NCBI GenBank assembly: GCA_001579985.1
Contig: LRSR01002377.1
Location: 1 to 47,609 of the forward strand
DNA length: 47,609 nucleotides
Direction: 5' to 3'
Source of the DNA: Hypsibius dujardini
Taxonomy: Eukaryota; Tardigrada; Eutardigrada; Parachela; Hypsibiidae
Shown here: in pieces, positions 22,006-34,200 of the stretch
How the letters are laid out: every line of letters begins with the position of its first letter
Position numbering within the stretch: position 1 is the stretch's first letter
Program-made: the position numbers and the translations under genes
Notes under the pieces: model-generated
The model's input: only the letters and a program-made list of their open reading frames with translations
What the model was told of the DNA's origin: nothing
The model's database searches: none

Positions 22006-22637
22006 ATGGCCGCACCGCGGTACAAATTAGTGTACTTCGACGTGCGTGGCAAATGCGAACCGCTGCGATGGATGTTCGCCTACTCCGGAGTGGCGTTCGA
22101 CGATCATCGCATCAAAGAACTCCCGTATTACGTGTCGGAGGACCCGAAGCCTGAATGGACCGCGTTGCAGCCGAAAACGCCGTTCGGAGCGGTGCCGGTG
22201 CTGGAGGTCGACGGGAAGTATTTGGCGGAAGCGGGGGCCATCGCTCGATATCTTGCCAAGCCGTTAGGTCTGTCTGGAGCAGACGAATGGGAGTTCGCGC
22301 AGGCAGATTCCATTATCTGCTACTTATCTTCAGGTACTAACGCACTTGCTTGTGTCAGATCGATATTGTCTTTGATCCTACGCGTACCGGTGTAGACGTT
22401 GACAAACACGTGGCAAATACCAGTACAAAAATGGTAACGAAGACTCAACAAGATAGACAAACACACAGACACACAGACACACAAGCAGACAGACAGACAA
22501 ACAGACATACATACAAACATACAAACAGACACACAAGCAGACAGACAGACAGACAGACATACATACAAACATACAAACAGTCAGACAGACAGACAAACAG
22601 ACAGACAGACATACATGCATACAGACATACAGACAGT

Positions 22638-22700
<63 letters not shown>

Positions 22701-23471
22701 GATTGGAGGCAGGCAGTGAGACAGTCAGATAGACATCACAATGGCATAGACATAAACAATGACATTGGCATTGATACACAACAGACATGAGTATAGAGAC
22801 ATAGGCAATGGAATAGACCGAGAAAAATGGTAGGTTGCACGAGGATGAGCGGTAAGGTACCGGAAGTACCCATTATTCAGAATTCTAATACGTCCGTGAA
22901 ACGATAGGTGAAAGATGACAGTTTCTTTATGAGCCTAGAAGAGTAACCGGCCCAAGATAATTCGAATAATTATATTACCGATTGATCTTCCTAGCCACAA
23001 TACGCGTTTGTGAGGAAGCGAAATGTCATCCAACATTGGCTTATAATTCATTTGATGATTGAAATTACCGGTACAAGTACAGTATATGGTATTTCTACTA
23101 CTAAGTGTAATCTAATATAACCTTTCCTTTCAGAGTTCGAAGCTCCCTTTTTGGAATTCATTCGGGAGATGGACCCTGGAAAAAAGGAAGAAGCACGAGC
23201 AAAGGTACTGGCCAAGCTGCCAAAAATCACGGAAACCATCGAGAGAATATTGCAGGAAAATAATAGCGCGACCACCGGAAACGGATTCATCATTGGATCA
23301 GCTGTGACCATTGCTGACTTTTTTGTCGTGAACTACCACGAATTAGCCGATACATTTCTTCGGCCGGGCTGCTTAGACCGCAACAAAGTTCTCACCGCGC
23401 ATCGCGAACGAATTCGGGCTCTACCGGGCATCAGGGAATTCATCCAGAAACACGCTCACTTGGCATTCTGA
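22006..23471 (+). CDS. Glutathione S-transferase, sigma-like (2 exons, 221 aa)
   Basis: Exons: 22006-22333 and 23134-23471, joined in phase 1. The thioredoxin-fold N-terminal domain starts YKLVYFDVRGKCEPLRW, with the catalytic tyrosine at about residue 10 and a glutathione-binding segment FGAVPVLEVDGKYLAEAGAI. The C-terminal helical domain contains GFIIGSAVTIADFFVVN, the usual N-capping/hydrophobic staple region. It conjugates glutathione to electrophiles; some sigma enzymes also act as prostaglandin D synthases. It is slightly longer than the typical 200-208 residues. The intron is 800 bp and largely a CAGA array. It ends tail-to-tail with the KNL2-like gene. Confidence 0.93.
22451..22735 (+). 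repeat. (CAGA)n array in GST intron
   Basis: About 280 bp of CAGA/CATA units. Confidence 0.95.
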
Positions 23472-23968
23472 GAGCTGACGCTTTCGGGCTGGATATAATA
23501 TACACTAAAATACTGTACTTTTCAGCAATCTAACCAGAATTCGCTTTTCGCCTGATCTCTTTCTGGAACATCTATTAGAAATATTAAGTATTACTGTTCT
23601 CTCACCTTATACAAACTCATTATTCACCTAGCCAAATTGTATCGAACAAATTTCAGCAAATGTTATCGAACATCCGGCACGACCACCTCTAATCTAGTAA
23701 TAATAAGCAGTTTGGAAATGAAGGCGGGCCTTATAACGATTGATGGGGCGTAATAACAAGCGAGCAACGGAGTACGATGAGAGAGTACATATTTGGATGA
23801 GGTAACAACTAAAGAGATATGCATATTGTCACCACAAGGACAGGAGGCGGGCAAAACGAGAGACGACGAAAGAGAAAGAGACAGGCGACCACAGCACATA
23901 ATAAGTCTTGCCTTAATACTTTCAAAAGCAAAAGCAAAAACAACATCAAACAGAGAACTATCGCGACA
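23472..23968. other. Convergent 3' region between GST and KNL2-like gene
   Basis: Both genes end here. Nothing else is recognised; the short open frames are low-complexity. Confidence 0.6.
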
Positions 23969-26900
23969 TCAGTCATCCTCCTCATCCAGGTCCGCAAAGA
24001 GGCCCCTCGACCGACCCGGTGACCGCTGTACTAAATTCATCACCGTACGGTGCATGTTGGCACCACCATAGAATGACGTGGCCGCCGTGTCGTCCGCCAG
24101 CTGCTCCAGGCGAGTCCGCTTTTTATCGTTCACCCGTTCCTGCTCCTGGAAACCCTGCCAGTTCAGCCGTTCGGACGCTTTTCCGGCATTGGACGGTTCA
24201 AACTCATCCGGCTTCCGCTTGGACCGCTTCGGTGCGGCCGACATCCGGAACGTTCGCGTCGTGTCGGTGTAGGTGACGGCCTCAAAGTCACCGACTTCCT
24301 CCTCGTCCCAGTCGATGCTGGGGAGGACATGATGGGAAGGACTGGGCATGGCTACACCGGCGAAAAGGACTTTGTTGAAAACGGCATTTCGCTTGTTGGC
24401 GCTGGTCGGTTGAGCGGCGACCGCTTTCTTCACTTCGTCCCGGAACCAGGCCACCGTCCGGTTTTTCCTCGTCGGCTGCCGTACAGCCGGTGATTCGAAA
24501 GTCAGTTTTTTCTGTGGCACCTTCTTGGATTGGGCAAGAACTTTGAGGTTCTTCTTCGGCGGTGTGGCCTTAGCCGCAACTGACGAATTTCGGACGGAGG
24601 TTTTCGGTGGTGCAGGTGGAGCTGTGACGTCACTTGGCAGGAGTGGCTTCTTAATGGTTGCTTTCTTCGACGGTTGCTTTACAGTTGAGGGAATTTCGAA
24701 GACCTTGGCGGGCTTCTTCGTCGTCGCGGGCTTGGCCAGTTTTTTCGGCAGCGCTCGTTTCTTAACCACCGATGTCACCTTAAACAAAAACGATTCCTAC
24801 ATATTGGACGATTGTATTGAACAAGGAACTACATCCCAAGTGAAACCATCGGGCAGTTGAAGATATCGATATACAATCATGAAATCGGCACACGAGTAGT
24901 GCTGTTTAAATAATAGCGTAAATATAAATAAATTCTGAAACACTAATTTAAATTGATCACCAAGTTCATCATTTAAAATAAAATATATTCTATTTGAAAT
25001 CAATAGCAGTTGTTTAGATCATTCAAAAGAACCTTTAAAATTTTGCTAAGGGTGGCAAAAAATAAACACCTGACGAGCAAGTAAGAATGAGCATATGTCT
25101 TTACCGCAGATTTTACGTTCTTGGACTGCTTCTTCGCCGTTGGTTTTTTCGGAGTTTTCCTGTTTTTGGGTGCTTTTGGCAACTGTCTGGTGGACTTCTT
25201 GGCGGGAGTAGGACTAGGACTCCGCAGCGCAAAAAGAGGGTGCTGCTTGGCGACGGACGCAAACTCCACACGGAATGACAGATCAGCGACAACCGGAATG
25301 GCTCTCTTTTTCCGAGCAGAAATGAACGACGTCGCCCCGAATGTCGTATTGATTGCCGTTGCTTTCTTCCCGGACGGTTTCGGAGCTGCCTTGCGGATCG
25401 GCTTCCGTTTGATCGCAGCAATCTGCTCCCGAATAGGAGCCGCCAAATTGGCCTCCAGATATGAGATATCCAAATTCCGATGTCGTAAGCGATTCCTGAT
25501 GGAGGACTGTTGTACCGAGGAGGAGGACTGTTGTACCGAGGAGGAGGAGGAGGAGGACTGCTGTACCAAGGTTGGGCGCTTCTTCGTCTGCGGGACTTTT
25601 CGTAGCGGTGGGACTCGGGGAACGGCAAATACACCGTCATCGGTCTGGCGAGATGTGGAGACAGCAGCTTCGTTGATGCGCGTCCCCGGCATCGAATAGT
25701 TCAGGTGGTGGTGAGAGATCTGAGAGCGTACGATAGGAATCTCCCCCCGAACCGGTTCCGCTTGCATCTGCTCATTGCGTCCTAAAAAGTGTGGAAATGA
25801 AATGTCTGTCAAACAGCAGGGAAGGCGGATGAGATTACGTGATCACTTGCTTGTATTGTTTGGGAACTGGTGCAACGCAGTGTTCGAATTCACAGCAAAG
25901 CTTATTACGATAAAATACACGTAATGTTATTTTCATTTGAAAGATAGATTTTCAAATCTAAAATAAGATCCTAAAAATATTCCAATATTTAAATTAAACG
26001 TAAAAAAAGCTCCCGAGTATGGATTTGTATTTTTGTGATATTAAATAAAATCAAAATGCATTTTTAGTAAAATCTCAAATCCGCGTAGGCCAATTGGGAT
26101 GTCTTCTAAATATATTTAATCAACCTCAATGCAAAAGAAATTTGAAAGTTTCGGCAATATTTGGACTGTCACATGCCTTGTCAGTTGCATGCTTACCAAC
26201 AGGAATAGCCACGGAAGACTTTTGTCGCTGCGGACGTGACCGGGGAGGAACAAACGGGATCTCTTCAGATACCGGTTCGACTCCGGTCGTCGAGCCTGGA
26301 AAACACAAAACGCCAAACCGTGATTCGAGAGATTTTAACACGAGAAAAGAAAACTCTACCAGAATCGGTCGCAATCGCCCGTGATTGCGCTCTTGGCATA
26401 GCAAGTGGAATCTCCTCCGGGTGTGGTTCTGTGTCTGTCGAGCGGTGTCAGGACAAAAGAACACTTCATTATTCAGTGCTGTAAAGTAGCGAATGTTTTA
26501 ATCAAGTGACATACCGGCAGGGATCGAGAGAGGCGTTGGTTGAGGTAGACGACGCCGAGAAGGCACGTACGGGATCTCAACGGAATGCGGTTCCATCCAT
26601 GGGGCTTTCCTCCCTGAATGCGGCAAATACTTGGTTAAATAAGGCAACCGCGTGCGTCATGTTGGTTTTTCACAAGGATAGTCTATTCGCCCAAATATTT
26701 TGTACTTTACCAACCATGTACCTGTGAGAATCATAATCGGCTTCGGCGTCTGCGGGGCAATGTGAACAGGCACTACTCCCGCGGGAGAACCGTGGGTCGT
26801 GGCACCAGCAGACACTCGACCATCCCCAACAGTTTTCGGCAGTTCTGGAACAATTACAGGAGGACTTCCACCCGGCACGTCCCGATTCAAGGCCGCCATC

Positions 26901-27292
26901 GTCTTCTCGTGCATGCTCCGGTCATGTTGTCGCCGGTCACAATCTTCCTCCAGGTACTCCTTCCATTTCGAGGGGAAGCCCGTCTTGAAAAGTTGAATCA
27001 ATCGTTTGTGATAATTCCCAACCGTCTCCATCTTCAGGGCGTCGCAGTTGCCCTGCACGCGATAAATAGTTCCGGATGCCGTCCGCAAAGTAGTTCGATC
27101 CACGACTGTCCGTATAACCGAAGTGCACACCTCCACTTGTTCCGGCGACTCCGCCGGAGTACTCGCATTATACCCGACCAGCTGAATCCGATAGGAGTCA
27201 GCCTTTGCGGGCTTGAAATACCAATCGCGAAGCACGACTCCGGGCTCCTCTGCTTCCAAGTTTCGCGATTTCGCTGCAGCGTCCTGAGTCAT
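23969..27292 (-). CDS. KNL2: KNL2/M18BP1-like centromere licensing protein with SANTA domain (6 coding exons, 776 aa)
   Basis: Exons (minus strand): 27295-26722 (ATG at 27292), 26613-26515, 26434-26360, 26295-26197, 25781-25105, 24778-23969; phases all agree. KNL2/M18BP1 proteins deposit CENP-A at centromeres. The SANTA domain is at about residues 19-114: VVLRDWYF, TTLRTASGTIYRVQGN, and the diagnostic LIQLFKTGFPSKWKEYL. The next four exons each carry an EPxxxEIP motif. The remainder is basic and disordered, with an acidic end (DLDEEDD). I find no SANT/Myb domain and no CENPC-like motif, which other family members have. A strong acceptor precedes the ATG, so a 5' UTR exon is likely upstream (a GTAAGT donor after 27880 is a candidate). 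The family call rests on SANTA alone. Confidence 0.8.
26197..26613 (-). repeat. Tandem phase-symmetric exons encoding an EPxxxEIP motif
   Basis: Exons 2, 3 and 4 of the KNL2-like gene (99, 75 and 99 nt; all phase 1-1) encode EPHSVEIPYVPSRRR, EPHPEEIPLAMPRAQSR and EPVSEEIPFVPPRSRPQR. The start of exon 5 (25781) adds EPVRGEIPIVRSQ. Exon sizes, phases and motif placement indicate duplication. Confidence 0.8.
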
Positions 27293-29087
27293 TTTCTGCA
27301 CACAAAAAGAACAAAATTATATTAATCCGATCAACCGTTATCACTGTATCATAATCTTTTCATTTTCACTCGAATTCAATTATGAACGGACCTACTGTAC
27401 ATACCAAAGTCAAACTACATAAACCAAGTAAAAATAAAACAAAACTAAAACAACTTTCAGTGACTAATTTTCACAGCGTATTTTTAGTTTCCTAAATAAA
27501 AAACTAAAAGCTCAGCCCTTGTTACTAAAGCTATGCAAAAAACTGAAAAGTGAGAAGTGATTGGCTAATATGGGACTAAACCGAACATCACATCCTAATC
27601 ATTTAGTCTAAAAGAGATTAAAAAAAATTTTGTGACGAATTTTAAGTAAACTGTAAAATGATAACTAAACTAAACTGATAAACTGAACAGGCAGGTTAAT
27701 TTCAGCTTGCAATCAGAACACAGATGAAAGCTTGATTGCTTGATTGCTTGAACGCCACATGACAAGGTCTGCAGCAGTCTTCTGCCGAGCTTTAATGCAC
27801 GTGCACCCTAGATCAGATTAAGTTCTTGAAAATGGCAAAAAATTAAGAATCCAAACGTAAAAGAAGGATTAGGACTTACGAAGTCAACAGTAGCCGAATG
27901 AACGAAAAAGCCGAAGGAACGCTGCGGTTGCGCTTTCAGTGTGGCATTCCTTCTGTGTTCTTGTTGTCGTTGCGGCACAAAAAAAAACACTTTCGCCGCG
28001 GGATTTCCTTCAAGAAAAGTAAAAGTAAAAAATAGCATTTAAAAACGGGAGGACTCGAACAAGCCAGATCAGAACTGCCGACTGGAAGGAGATTTATATT
28101 CTACAAAAACGTCCGGTAAAATCTCATGCTTCCTTGCTGAATCACTGTTTTCCTTTTCGCAGCAGCTCCGCTTCATAAGTAAAAATGACAAAATCGTACC
28201 GGGACGACGATATGCGACTGATGATGAGAAATATGTCCAAAACTGTTCAGGAATATAAAGAGCGAATGTCCGATTCAGCAGTCCGATATGAGACAATCAA
28301 TCAATCAGTCGTCCGATATGAGACAATCAATCAATCAGCAGTCCGATATGAGACAATCAATCAATCAGCCGTAATAATACGCCACAGTACAATAAATCCT
28401 CATTCAGTCAATCTACTGTAGATGTGCACGATAAAGGAGCAAATCTCAGGCTGAAATCAGAAACTGCTTGAAACACATCCAAAAAAAGGTCTGCAACAAA
28501 AGTAGAAAGAGTAAAATTTAAAATCTAGAAGTTTCCCATCCTGGAACGATAGGAAAAAGCATGTATGCGTTGTGAAAAAGAACAACGAAGTAGCGTGGGG
28601 AAAACACCGTTGCCACAGTCGTACGGGCTTGTTTGCTTGAAAATCAGGTGAAATAGTAGTGGTATTTACGGGAGAAAAGCCCTCTTCTCAAAGATTATCT
28701 GTGTTGCTTAAGGCCAATGTCACTGTTAGAAGTCGATTGATTTCTATAGGTAAATTTCCATTTACAAACAACCTGGCGCTTGATTTTTCACAGTGCATAA
28801 GTTATCAGTGCGTACAACGACTTTCTACCTTAAATAAGTGATGGACGCAATATTACAGTAGGACCTAAACCTATAACGACAAACTGACCTCTTTGCGGCT
28901 TATGAGGATTATTGAGGGATGACTAGGAATTGCCCGGATTTCTCGTACCAGTTCCGAATCCGTCCAAATATTCGATACGAGGAATTTTTTCAAAGTTGGA
29001 AATTGATTCGGATTATTTGCCTCGCATTTTTTGATTCTGATTCGTGGTGTCTGGGATTTTTCTTCAAACTCAATCGGACAAAATAAT
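27293..29087. other. Divergent intergenic region KNL2-SNRNP40
   Basis: A/T-rich, with presumed promoters for both genes. It has a possible KNL2 5' UTR exon upstream of a GTAAGT donor (exon end 27880) and a 3 x 30-bp tandem repeat at about 28279-28368 (GTCCGATATGAGACAATCAA units). No further gene is seen. Confidence 0.55.
28279..28368. repeat. 30-bp tandem repeat x3
   Basis: Units contain CAGTCCGATATGAGACAATC followed by AATCAATCA. Confidence 0.9.
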
Positions 29088-31114
29088 ATGGATCAGTCAC
29101 AGAAGCGGAATTTCGACGAGGACATTCTTGATTCGCAACTCGTGCACGTAAAGAAGCCGCGTAATGATGAATTGGTCGTCGCCTCCGGAGGGGGAATGAA
29201 CCTCCGCGATCGCCAGTTAATGGCCGCTGTAAGTGAAGTTCAAGATCCAGATATGGGAGCTTGTTAGTTGGATGGTTTCTGATTCGTATCGGCGTTCGAA
29301 GAAGTCACCAGAATGACCGACCGGAGAAAGCCGCCACAAATATTATTTGTTTAATCAAATAGCCAATCAAGCAATCGAAGGAGAAATATAGTGTTAATAA
29401 TCCAATCCAAATAATCCATTCAATTTGAATTTGAACAATGGTCCGAATTGCTTGTGTTTTAAAGATATTTTTTTGGTTAGCGAAGGTTCTTCAAATTGTT
29501 CACATACATTGGCAGGAGAGATTCTTAACATATAAAATTGTAGAAAATAAAAGGCTAACCCGTTCAATCCAGCAATCAATCAATACTTCATCCTTGTGGA
29601 TTCTCACTACAACAAATCGATCAATCAATCAATACTACATGGTTGTGGATTCTCACTACAACAAATCGATCAATCAATCGAAATCAAGCAATATTGTATT
29701 GACTTGGCATTATTTTTGCCCGTTGACAAACGTACCCGGTATCCCGTATTATTTCTGATAAACTAACCCGTTTTGCAGGGTATTCCAAGGACATCCAGTT
29801 TACAGGCACCCATTATGCTCTTGACCGGTCATGGCGGCGAAATATTCTGCGTGAAATTCCACCCGGACGGCTCCGCTCTTGCATCCGCCGGCTACGATAG
29901 ACAAATCTGTACGAAATCTAATCCGCTTCAAATGCTGGCAAATCTTTTTTACATCTCCTTTTTATAGACTTGTGGAACGTGTTCGGAGAGTCGGAGAATT
30001 ATGCTATCCTTCCTGCTCATAAAGGCGCCATTCTGGACCTTCAGTTCTCCCGTGACGGAAGGTATGTTTCAATTATCTGATCTTCGGTGGATCATTCTTG
30101 TCGAGGTTTAAGTCTTTGGAGATTCGTGGTGCGTGTTTGATTTTGAACTTTCTACCTTTTTGCAGTAAAATCGTCACGGCATCGACCGACAAAACTATCG
30201 GCGTTTTCGACTTTGTCACCGGCACCCGGATCAAGCGTATCCGCGGCCATAAGCTGTTCGTCAATTCCGCCTGCCCCAGTCCGAATGGACCGGAACTGAT
30301 TTGCAGCGGCAGCGATGACGGCACCGTAAAAGTCTGGGATCTCCGCACCAAAATCTTCATCAAGTCATTCGACACGAAATACCCCGTCATGGCGTGCTGC
30401 TTCAACGGCGTCGCGGATGTCATTGTGTCCGGGGGAATTGACAACAATATTCAGGTGCGTGTTGGGACTTGGGCTGATGCGGTTTCTTCTATCGTGGCGT
30501 TATGCGAATATGTTCGCAGGTGTGGGACTTGAAAAATGATGCCATGCATTATGCACTGGTCGGGCACACCGACTCGGTGACTGGGTTGGCGCTCGATCCC
30601 ACCGGCTCATATGTCCTGTCCAATTCGATGGACAACACTGGTAAGCGCTCGACCAAAAGATCAAGCATCATCGAGCTAGTTTATCGGTTTCCGATGTGGG
30701 TTCCGATCTAAAATGCCCTTCCTTCAGCTCGCATTTGGGACATTCGGCCCTTTGCGCCGCCGCAGCGCTGCACACGCCTCTTCACCGGGCACCAGCACAA
30801 CTTCGAGAAGAATCTCCTCCGCTGCGCCTGGTCCAAGGACGGATCGAGAATATCGTGTGGCTCTGGCGATCGCTTCGTTTACATTTGGGAAACGAACTCT
30901 AGAAAGATTGAGTACAAACTGCCTGGACACAACGGCTCGGTCAACGACGTCTGCTTCCACCCGAAGGAACCAATCAGTACGTCGGAATCTAAGAATCAAT
31001 ACCAGAAAGATCTTATTTACAGTCCGATGGCAAGTGTAAACTGATGTTTCTTTTGCAGTCGCATCTGCTTCCAGTGACAAGCAAATATATCTGGGTGAAA
31101 TCGACGTGCTGTGA
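29088..31114 (+). CDS. SNRNP40: U5 snRNP 40 kDa protein, WD40 repeat (7 exons, 359 aa)
   Basis: Exons: 29088-29228, 29779-29908, 29968-30061, 30166-30454, 30520-30640, 30728-30976, 31059-31114. It is a seven-bladed beta-propeller of the U5 snRNP, bound with PRP8 and the spliceosome core. The basic N-terminus (VHVKKPRND) leads to the family hallmark SSLQAPIMLLTGHGGE. WD repeats are recognisable by LASAGYDRQIYLWN, TASTDKTIGVFD, CSGSDDGTVKVWD, VSGGIDNNIQVWD, LSNSMDNTARIWD, SCGSGDRFVYIWE and SASSDKQIYLGEID at the end. The length equals the human protein within two residues. It ends tail-to-tail 174 bp from the dioxygenase gene. Confidence 0.97.
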
Positions 31115-31288
31115 GAGGACGCAGAAAAAAGACGTCTATACGGCACTTCTCGATCAGCAGCTTTGATTTCCGACATGTGGCAGGACAGAAGGGTACTTGT
31201 TATGTTGCATGAGCGTGACCAGCGCTTGGGATTTGAACTCGTCGATATTCACATAGCATCCCTATAACGTAACACTAAATAGTGGCCG

Positions 31289-34200
31289 TCACGTTTCATA
31301 AATGCCCATCATGTTTACCTGGAAGTGTCGGCTGCCTTCCCCGCCGTCGTTAAACGCCTTTCTTCCGTGTAACATTCTCCTATTATTGAAGATGATCATC
31401 TGCCCAGGCGCGAGCCGGAATTCTCTTCGACTTGAGCAAGTGTCGATTAATTTGGCGAATGTTTTGTAAGCCTCATAATATGCGCTCATCTGTTCCTGTG
31501 TCGCAAACCAAAAAACCTGTTAACATATTCTGGTTCAGTACACACGTAGCAAAAACCTCAAGCCGACCGAATTAAAGCCAAAATTTTACCAGCGCTTAGA
31601 AAAATGGGGTGGTCGGAGTTTGAGCCAATTTTGGCCAATGCGTGCAGCTGTTTCTCACATTGCTTGATTCATTGATTTAACACCAAATCGCCAAAATAAT
31701 TCAAAGTCAATCAATCGATCGACTGCGTGGTCGAAAACAGCTGCACGCATTGGCAAAAATGGTTCAAACTCCGACCATCCCATTTTGCTGGGTGCCGATA
31801 AAAAGTCGGCTTTAATTCGGTCGGCCTGAGGTTTTTGCCGCGTGTGTATGATGAGATAAATGAATCAGCGCTTACAAGAGGCGCGAAGAGGGGACCCTCG
31901 AATTGCGGTGCCCAGAAGAGAGCCGTGATTTGCTGCGCACCGTTCACGGCGATGTGGGGCCGTCGGTATGTCATATGGACTGGCCATTTTCGGTCATAGT
32001 GAATCTTCTCAAATGTCACGGGCACAGTCGACAGCAGGCGGAAATACTCCGGACGTACGCGTCTGAGCTCTTCAGCTGCAAAAAATCCGTCCACCAAAAC
32101 GCTTTCTCCGCCCTTTACCGTGTCATCGAAGCTGGAACAAAAACACATCCAATTTCCTCAAACGCAGTGTGGACACGCTTGTCTAAGGAATTAGACACAC
32201 CCAGTTTTTGAACTAAAAAAATGCACAGTGCAAGTACCGTAAGCTGTGGAGCAGTTGCAGGCCAGGTGGTGATTCGTAATAGGCAAGGTCTATGTGCGGT
32301 TTTAATTCAGCATCAGAGTAGGCTACGTTGATGGGATCAGGGGTTGAGATGACATCAAACACCTGAACCAAGAAAACGAAGCATCAAAGGTGAAAGAAAA
32401 CGTGACAGCACGAGCAAAAGTTTCCAGAGAAATGCCGTTTAGAAGGAAAGAAGCGTTCAATACAGACAATAAAGAAGCGTTCACGCATAATCATACAGAC
32501 AACGAAAAAGTTAACAGACAAACTAGCTCTAATTGCAACTTGCAAGTACACATCTGATCTGAGGGAAAGTATAATTACCTCACCATATATGGTCCTTTGT
32601 ACAGGGAGCTGAAGGACTGTCTCGACGAAGGTCTTCACTGTGCCAGAAACCGTAGGCATTTCACTGATGATTGCACTGCCGTTCTGGAGAAGCATCCGAT
32701 AGAGGAGACAAATCGCATCGGCACGTGCGGTTTGGTCTACTAAGTCATGGTAGTCGATAACAGTTTCCGAAGAAATCGTAACGCTGGACCTAGAGAAAAG
32801 TACAGACCGGTATTTGGCCTCACTCACAGCAGCAAACCAACATAACGAAGCAATTACAGTAGAGTCAACAACAAGATTGAGTATACTGGAGGGTCCGGGG
32901 TATGGGCAAAAGGGGCGGAGCAGGGGGTGGTTTTCAAACAATCGAACAATCAACCACCTGACCACCCCCTGCTCCGCCCCTTTTGCCCATACCCCGGACC
33001 CTCCAGTGTACTCACAAGGAAAAGAAACCACTCTGGACGGCGAATATCTTTATATCTGTTTGCTCTTACCGATACACTGTTGCCTGGTCTCTTCGATTCC
33101 GTCGAGAAAATCGGCAGAAAACCAGAACTACTATTTTAAATAAATAAAAACTGACTAGTGGTGGTATATAGGGGGCGCTGTCTATGTTACCGTCTCTGTG
33201 AATTAATCAATCAATGAAATGTGTCTGCGTTTATTCAATCGATCAGTTCGTTCAAAAGCAAATAATCAATTAGTACATGTTTCAGTAATATAGACAGCGC
33301 CATCTATATACTACCACTGGTCAGTTTTTATTTACTTTAAAATAGTAGTTCTGGTTTTCTGCCGATTTTCTCGACGGAATCGAAGAGACCAGGCAAGAGT
33401 GCATCGGTAACAGCAAACAGATATAAAGGAATTCGCCGTCCAGAGTGGTGTCATTTCCTTGTCAATCTTGTCGTTGATTGTACACCAAACATACGGTACG
33501 TACTGGCACAGCTCAGGGATCGTCTTCCGACCGTACACACTAGGCTGTGACTCGTAATCTGCCGTTTCCCGAAGTCGATCTACACTGATGTATCCCACAT
33601 GTTCTGGACATTTCCAGCGCACGTGGATCCGTTCATCTAGTCCAAACGCAAAAATTACTCATGTTTTTAAGATTATGACCAGTACGGTTGTGATAAATCA
33701 ACTGATCAATCAACGCCTCAGCACTTGACAGTTTCCATAAGGTTACTTAATGGTACCTTCAAGTGACGCAGAATCCAGAGCCACTCTGTCAGGAATCAGA
33801 CTGACATCCAATATCCTGTTGTCATAAATAATGTTATTATTGGTCTTTATAAAACAACATCTTTGCTCGTCAATGCAAACCCTTCTCCAAAAATACTACA
33901 CACGTAGCAAAAACCTTGCGCTAGCCGAGTTACGCCATTACACTCGCTGCATGGCTCTTGTACACAGTCGCCGAGTTTAATTGCTTGATTCGGTTAACGC
34001 AAGGTTTTTGCTAGGTGTGTAGTACACGCGTACCGTTGATTAGACTTCGGTTGACGGCACTGACTACACTGGCAGTTGAAGCGAAGCCATTCTGGGTTAT
34101 CTGTGAACAAATGATGAGCAAGACACTAAAAAATGGCCCAAACTAAAATATATCCAAAAACCAACCAATCAACCATGAACCATTCAATCGTGAAATTCAA

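Noticed and set aside
26265-26285. tRNA B-box-like GGTTCGACTCC
   Set aside because: It lies in a KNL2 coding exon and has no A box or cloverleaf around it.
33018-33190. Apparent duplicated, inverted dioxygenase exon
   Set aside because: The inverted copies cover intronic sequence downstream of exon 4; homology stops before the coding part, so this is a foldback element rather than an exon duplication.
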